Shown here: positions 57,938-64,000 of the stretch, piece by piece | Layout of the letters: every line of letters starts with the position of its first letter | Position numbering within the stretch: position 1 is the stretch's first letter | Assembly: GCF_014529535.1 (NCBI RefSeq) | Contig: NW_023503727.1 | Coordinates: 558,001 to 622,000, forward strand | DNA: 64,000 nt | Reading direction: 5' to 3' | DNA from: Bradysia coprophila | Lineage: Eukaryota > Arthropoda > Insecta > Diptera > Sciaridae | Notes under the pieces: model-generated | What the model was told of the DNA's origin: nothing | What the model saw: the letters and a program-made list of their open reading frames with translations, nothing else | Database searches by the model: none | Translations under genes and position numbers: made by a program

Positions 57938-59767
57938 CTATTGACGTGAACAGTCATCAGTACAATCCAATTGATATTGGATCAAAACAATGAAATTCGA
58001 AATTAGAGTGGTAAATATCTGAAAAATTAAATCAGTGCATATCGAGACTGGACAAGAATTTCTATATTTTACCGTTGCAAGAAGTCCCTTTGAAATTTTA
58101 AACGTCTGCTTTAATTCGAACTCATCTGCTTCATACAGTTGTATGGACAGTAATTCTGCCTGAAATTGAGAAACAGACTTGAGACACCTTATAATCACAC
58201 TCTGGACTATTATATGTTATCTAAGCTCTGTCGTAAGTTGGTGACCTGTTGGATGTGCAAGAAAGTAGAAGACATTTCGTACGGTCTTACGACACATTGT
58301 ATTGCCATATAATGGATGGCGTTGCTGCATAACAGATGGCGTTGCTGCATAACAGATGGCGTTGCTGTCACGTCACCGGCAACGCAATCTGTTATACGGA
58401 TTGAAAAGTGAGAAATAGATTGCAACTGACAAAACACTGTGTGGATGATTCGATTATATAAATTTCTTACATTTTCCCTTAAACATTGATGTTTACTGTT
58501 TATCCTTATGAGTCGCTGTAAAATGCGAGACGTTCTTCCAGTCTGCAAACAATTTAATTTGTTTCGTTTTTAAAATTTTATTTGATTCTGTTATGGTTGA
58601 TCTGTACTTCCTCAAAGACAGCATGGGCCAATGAAACGATGCTGGAAAAATCAACTGTGAAATACACAACTAGGCAGAGACGTTCGATTAATCTAATATT
58701 TGTTGATAGTTGACTTCGTCCCTGTTGATTGTACGCCAATATAAATATGTAAAAAATCTGAAACGATTTTGAAACGAAAGTTATCGAAAGATGTTTTCGT
58801 TGTATGCGAAATGCGAGCTACAGAATGGTTAAAAGATCATTTCACTGAATTACATAGATGGAATAAGAGATGGCGTTACAGGTAGAATGCTATCTGCTAC
58901 AATCTCTCTGATTAAAAATTGAAGATAAGTTTAGAAGAAAGCACATTTTTTAAGTTTTAAGAAATTTCTTACCGGACTCAGTATTGGTAAGACTGAAAAA
59001 TATAAAACACAAAAAATTGGAACAAAAAATGCACGATTGAACACTTTAAATTTGGTCACAATTTTTAACACGATGCCAATTTCGGCCAAGTCTGCAATAG
59101 TACTACCGTTAGGACTAGAGTTCGTTTTCAAATCATTTATTAAACGAAATAGATTTTCATTCAAAATCTTGTGTATTCCCAAACATAGCAAAAATATCCC
59201 GTAGATGTAAAATGTGTCGTAGCACATAACGTACAAAAATACCAAAAACGATGAAATGAACGAAAACTTGTAGTTGTTGCTTCCACGATAAACTCTTTCA
59301 CCGAAAATAGCCCATTCAACGCAGAATAAGACTATTTGAACGACAAGAGTATATTTTCTGATGGTCACATAGTGAAGGAATTGTCGATTTCCGAGAAAAT
59401 CCGTGCTAAATCTTTCGTACAATAACCGCGCCATGTTCATAACTTTTAAAATGTCGTTCCTATAAATTAAAGTCGATCCACTGATAATGATAGCCTTAAG
59501 GAACAAAAACACATATTCGGCGAAATACAATTGAGCCAAGATTTTATTCAATATTACACTAACATATGGTAGATTGAAGAACGTCGCACAAATAAATGCC
59601 AATGAGCAACAGAAGAAAACAAAATGCGCGATGCACAAAACGTATGAGCCTCGAGAAAAGAGCACTTTTGATCTTATAGAGTCGTAATAAAAAGGACATG
59701 TCCCATTTATGCGTCCTAGCACATACAACAATCTCCCAAACTTTCTTAGTAGGTTGACCATTTTCAA
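57938..59767 (-). CDS. Gustatory receptor (7TM_7 family), copy 1, 4 exons, 412 aa
   Basis: Exons (minus): 59767-58973, 58757-58608, 58542-58471, 58159-57938, all phase 0 with GT-AG boundaries. Exon 1 encodes most transmembrane helices (YVLCIAHFVFFCCSLAFICA, YVFLFLKAIIISGSTLIY and others). Exon 2 starts IFYIFILAYNQQG, and exon 3 is TGRTSRILQRLIRINSKHQC. The last exon carries FKISKGLLATV and the final helix TTLISNFIVLIQYQ. The insect GR signature TYxxxxxQF is degraded to SNFIVLIQY. Intron number and 3' clustering of short exons are typical of GR genes. It would form a ligand-gated channel in gustatory neurons. The ligand is not inferable. A Met two codons downstream is an alternative start. Confidence 0.88.
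58312..58392. repeat. Small palindromic insertion in GR intron 3 with internal tandem triplication
   Basis: GATGGCGTTGCTGCATAACA is repeated two to three times from 58314, followed by the inverted GCAACGCAATCTGTTATA. In GR copy 2 the same site (about 62510-62556) has a single unit and its inverted partner. Confidence 0.6.
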
Positions 59768-59984
59768 GGCGTTTTATTATTCTAATCGCACGAACCATTT
59801 AGTTAGAGTAGCTTTAGGACACTTAACTGTGTACATTTTTCGAAATATGTCCATTCATTGTAACATGAAATATGTAATCACCGGAACCATGGAACAATGT
59901 GCAAGGTGTAATTACTGAATTAGTCTCGTGGTGTTGAGCAGGTTACAAGGTTACTTTTTTCGCATGTTTTTTTTTTGTAGGGAC

Positions 59985-60275
59985 GAAGGAGACGCAGTCA
60001 CAGCAAATAGTATTTTTTGTTATAAGTAATGAAAAGTGGCAAGTGACGTGTCCTGAAAAATTCCGCTCTCATCACGAAATAAAAACAAGAGGAGATTGAC
60101 GCGGCAGGCGCGTTAGCAATAGACTCGCACGTTCCGAAACTACAATTTTCGCAATATTTCCACACATTTAGTATAGTTGAGTGTAACTGCTATTACAATC
60201 ACAGTAGTCCTTATTACATAAATTAAATTTCGAAAATGGTACAATTGTGAAATCACATAATATGAAGAGTACTTA
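59985..60275. other. Intergenic between the GR genes, left part
   Basis: A block GCATGTTTTTTTTTTGTAGGGACG (about 59962-59987) resembles 52638-52660 beside the satellite-armed element, a dispersed repeat. No gene. Confidence 0.4.
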
Positions 60276-60710
60276 CTATTAATAGTTAAATATTGATAGT
60301 CAAATGTCGAACAACGTAGGCGCAAGCGGATCATACATTTTAATCAGTCAAGTCTTGACGCTCGCCTAGTTAACATCTCCGCTAAAACATTCTCTTTCAA
60401 CTATCAACTATTGATAGTTGACTATCAATAGTTGAGGAAGAATGTTTTAGTGGAGATGTTAACTGGACGAGCGGATCATACATTTTAATCAGTCAATTCG
60501 TGACTCTTGTCCAGTTGACATCACCGTTAAACATTCTACCTATCCAATATTGATAGACAACTATCAATAGTTGATAGTTGAGGGAGAATTTTTTGGCGGA
60601 GATGTTAACTGGACGAGCGTCATATATTGACTGATTAAAATGTATGATCCGCTAGCTACTAGATTGTTCGACATTTGATAGTCAACTATTGAATGTCAAC
60701 TATCACACCA
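60276..60710. repeat. Multi-arm foldback repeat
   Basis: Outer arms with ATAGTCAAATGTCGAACAA (60298) and TTGTTCGACATTTGATAGTC (60664) enclose alternating direct and inverted copies. The units are GTTAACATCTCCGCTAAAACATTCT (several, on both strands) and AACTATCAACTATTGATAG. It can fold into two or more stacked hairpins. Confidence 0.7.
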
Positions 60711-60841
60711 TTATGTGATTTCGCAATATTTCCATATATTGCGTAATTGAATTTATTACATAATATTACAAAAATTTACAGCAGCACTAGTCTATGCGCA
60801 GCGCTCGTTCGGTGAACATCTTTGTTGAAGCATCTTAAATA

Positions 60842-61176
60842 TTTGAGTTCTCATCGAAAAGGCTCACCCTCTATCACATATCAGACATACGTGAGAATGG
60901 TAGTTGGGCAGAGTGAATTCGATTGGGACTAAAAATCTTAATGGAGTGATGTGTGTCGTTGCGCGAGACGCTGTGACCTATAAATTTTTGAGGTCTGATC
61001 GAAAAGGCTCACCCTTCATCAATATACCAGACTCAAGTGATAATTGTAGATGGGCAGAGTCAAAAAGATCGGGATCAAAAGTTTGGATAGTTTGAGCGTG
61101 TCGCTTCAACCGTCCTTTCATATTTTTCTAAAGTTACGACACACGGACAGACAGACGGACGGACGGACGGACGGAC
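60842..61176 (+). repeat. Tandem duplication (~143-bp unit) with a (GGAC)n microsatellite
   Basis: Units at about 60842 and 60985 share TCGAAAAGGCTCACCCT..ATCA and GGGCAGAGT, and end in a GTGTCG.T word. A run of GACGGACGGACGGACGGAC follows at about 61154-61175. This looks like the tail region of a dispersed repeat. 61200-61600 has no gene. Confidence 0.55.
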
Positions 61177-62164
61177 ATGGCTCAATCGTCTTATAATATC
61201 ATACTGATAATAATTGCCCACTACGATATAGGCCGTTTTCGATTATTTCACTTACTTACACGATGGTGGGCAAAACATAAAGACTCTCACGATTTACTTC
61301 GTATCGTGCGAGTCTAACTACGTTTTTTGTGCAAGAACTCACGGACCCCTACTTACGGGTTACGCCGAAATCAGCATTGTTTTGTCATATAGTTCGTCCA
61401 CTATGATTGCAAACGGTAAAACATTTCGTCACGAATCGTAAACGATAACACGTTTCGTTCGCCCTTGGTTGAATAAAGTATTTTATCTACCTAGATGAGA
61501 TAATAGCAGCGAAAAAGTGCTATTATTTCGCTGTCGATAGATAAAAATAGTATAGCGTATTCACCTCTGTCCAACATGTGAACAGAGGTGAATAGTCTAC
61601 TATTATTTTGATGATCCAGTTATTCTACTTTTGTATCTTACTTCAATCCTTTCACTCCTTTCATAGCACTACTAGCCAACATAGCGAAGATTATTTTCAA
61701 AACCAAAATATATTTCGACAGTTTACACCAAGGCCTGTTATTTAGTACATTTATTTACAGAATTTTTCGAAGTTCCCTGAAAATTTACTGATTTATTTTT
61801 TGTGGTAAATTCAGTAATATTTTGGTAAATTTCGATAATTTTAGGTAGATTTCAGTAAATTCCTATATATATCTAAAACAGAATTATACTTTTAACTCTA
61901 CCAAAAGGCTCGTAACAGATCAGGTCGACGTGAAACTTGAAGCTCAAATTATCTGAATCTGATTAGAACTTATCCTTAAAATTTTTACCTGGTCTAAATT
62001 TACCTGATATATGAAAATTAGTAAAAATTCAGTTAATCAGGTCAGATTTCAGGTAAATTCGGACCAGGTCAGTTTAGATACGAATATTTTCACGTCGACC
62101 TGAAAATCAGGTTCAGATCAAGGGATACCTTTAATAATTTAATAATTTTTCTCTGGCTTTATTC

Positions 62165-63828
62165 CTATTGACGTGAACAGTCATCCGTACAATCCAATTG
62201 ATATTGGATCAAAACAATGAAATTCGAAATTAGAGTGGTAAATATCTGAAAAATTAAATCATTGCATATCGAGACTGGACCAGAATTTCTATATTTTACC
62301 GTTGCAAGAAGTCCCTTAGAAATTTTAAACGTCTGCTTTACTTCGAACTCATCTGCTTCATACAGTTGTATGGACAGTAATTCTGCCTGAAATTGAAAAA
62401 AAAAACCTTCAAACACCTCCTATCATAGTCTGGACTGTAATGTGCCATCTACGCTCTTTCGTAAGTTGATTACGACCTGTGGGATTTTGTCATATTGCCA
62501 TATAAAAGATAACAGATGGCGTTGCTGCCACCTCACCAACAACTCCATCTGTTATAATTTTTCGTCATGTTTACGTATTAAAAAGTGAGAAGAGGATTGA
62601 AACTGACAAAACACTGTGTGAATGATTCGATTATATAAATTTCTTACATTTATCCTTAAACAATGATGTTTACTGTTTATTCTTATGAGTCGATGTAAAA
62701 TGCGAGATGTTTTTCCAGTCTGCAAACAATTTAATTTCTTTTTATTTATTTTTTTTTGGTTTTGTTAGGTTTGATCTGTACTTCCTTAAAAACAGCATGG
62801 GCCAATGAAACAATGCTGGAAAAATCAAGTGTGAAATACACAACTAGACAGAGACGTTCGATTAATCTAACATTAGTTGGTACAGAACTTATCCCCTGTT
62901 GATTGTACGCCAATATAAATATGTAAAAAATCTGAAACGGTTTTGAAACGGTTACATAGATGGAATAACAGAGGCGTTGAACATAAATTTAACCGAAGAC
63001 ATAATTTTTACTTCTTAAGAAATATCTTACCGGACTCAGTATTGGTAAGACTGAAAAATATAAAACACAAAAAATTTGAACAAAAAATCCACGATTGAAG
63101 GTCACTTTAAATTTGGTCACAATTTTTAACAAGATGCCAATTTCGGCTAAGTCTTTCATAGTACTATCCTTAGGACTGGAGTTCGTTTTCAAGTCATTTA
63201 TTAAACGAAATAGATTTTCATTCAAAATCTTCTGTATTCCGAAACACATCAAAAATATTCCGTAGACGTAAAATGTCTCGTAGCACATAACGTACAAAAA
63301 TACAAAAAACGATGAAATGAAGGAAAACTTGTAGTTGTTGCTGCCACGAAAAACAGTTTCACCGAAAATCGTCCATTCAACGCAGAGACAAATTGCTTGA
63401 AAAAGAAGAGTATATTTTCTGATGGTCACATAGTGAAGGAATTGTCGATTTGCGAGAAAATCCGTGCTAAATCTTTCGTACAAGAACCGCGCCATGTTCA
63501 TAACTTTTACAATGTCGTTCTTATAAATCAAAGTCGATCCACTGATAACGATAGTCTTAAGAAACAAAAACACATATTCGGCGAAACCCAGTTGAGCCAA
63601 GATTCGATTCAATATTACACTAACATATGGTAGATTGAAGAACGTCGCACAAATAAATGCCAATGAGCAACAGAAGAAAACAAAATGAGCGATGCATAAA
63701 ACGTATGAGCCTCGAGAAAAGAGCACTTTTGATCTTATAGAGTCGTAATAAAAAGGACATGTCCCATTTATGCGTCCTAGCACATACAACAATTTCACAA
63801 ACTTTCTTGGTATGTTGACCATTCTCAA
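62165..63828 (-). CDS. Gustatory receptor (7TM_7 family), copy 2, 4 exons, 413 aa
   Basis: Exons (minus): 63828-63031, 62931-62782, 62719-62648, 62386-62165, with the same phases and junctions as copy 1. Protein identity to copy 1 is roughly 85-90%. It has one extra residue near the end of exon 1 (KVTFNRGFF versus KVFNRAFF) and the same degraded signature SNFIVLIQY. The region upstream of the ATG is also shared with copy 1 (AGCTTTAGGAC..TTAACT.TGTACATTTTTCG). No frameshift or stop, so both look functional. AATAAA follows the stop (62158-62163). Confidence 0.88.
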
Positions 63829-64000
63829 TGCGTGTTATAATTCTAATCGAATGTAACTGTAATGTTAAAGCTTTAGGACTTAACTTTGTACATTTTTCGA
63901 AATATGTCGATTCATCGTAACATAAAACCCCACAAAAACCTCAAAAGAGGAAGAGGTGACGCTAGTCCTCTAAATTAAACTTCCAAAACATTTGATATCA

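Noticed and set aside
1-64000. CRISPR arrays, bacterial operons, tRNA or rRNA genes
   Set aside because: No repeat-spacer pattern, no A/B-box or cloverleaf candidates found by eye, and gene structure is clearly eukaryotic. A tRNAscan run would settle the tRNA point.

Overview
This window is nuclear DNA of an insect, most probably a dipteran. It is AT-rich, with short GT-AG introns, arthropod-style core promoters (TATA plus initiator), a tandem pair of insect gustatory receptors, insect-type orthologues (E2F, EMSY, a DUSP3-type phosphatase) and a very high load of inverted-repeat DNA transposons and truncated non-LTR retrotransposons. I cannot fix the species from sequence alone; a nematoceran fly such as a fungus gnat is a guess.

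Layout. 1-2.4 kb is a decayed CR1/Jockey-type retrotransposon abutting a MITE. An intronless SMYD4-like SET/MYND gene (-) is at 2985-4367. A nest of small inverted-repeat elements fills 5-7.6 kb. A four-exon DUSP3-like phosphatase gene (+) spans 8359-11978, with a 5'-truncated LINE inside intron 1. A small duplicated region and a 1.36-kb TTAA-flanked foldback element precede an intronless gene (-) at 15278-16867 encoding a MATH + USP7-like domain that has lost its catalytic Cys and His and carries a C-terminal RING finger. A secreted TIMP/netrin-like gene (-) with a TATA box is at 19275-19742. From 20.6 to 26 kb there are MITEs and a second TTAA foldback with another transposon nested in it. 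A six-exon LRR-Ig transmembrane receptor gene (-) occupies 26461-30298. From 31 to 41.6 kb there is a chain of elements, several with exact 8-bp target duplications, nested up to three deep. A six-exon E2F gene (+) is at 42068-43608, a small TATA-driven gene (-) at 46586-46885, and an EMSY orthologue (-) at about 49989-52373. A satellite-armed foldback lies at 52.7-55.7 kb. Two tandem four-exon gustatory receptor genes (-) end the window (57938-59767 and 62165-63828).

How the genes relate. There is no operon-like logic; these are independent single-copy genes separated by repeats. Three are nuclear or chromatin regulators (SMYD4-like, E2F, EMSY), two are signalling modifiers (DUSP-like, USP7/RING-like), and the rest are secreted or membrane proteins (TIMP-like, LRR-Ig, two GRs).

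Most unusual points: (1) the pseudo-USP7-RING fusion; (2) a DUSP P-loop with the conserved Gly replaced by Ala; (3) transposon families of different ancestry that all carry short tandem arrays just inside their inverted repeats; (4) several insertions whose target duplications can be read directly; (5) the GR duplication with a shared intronic MITE. Exon structures were built by eye from reading frame, splice sites and family similarity.
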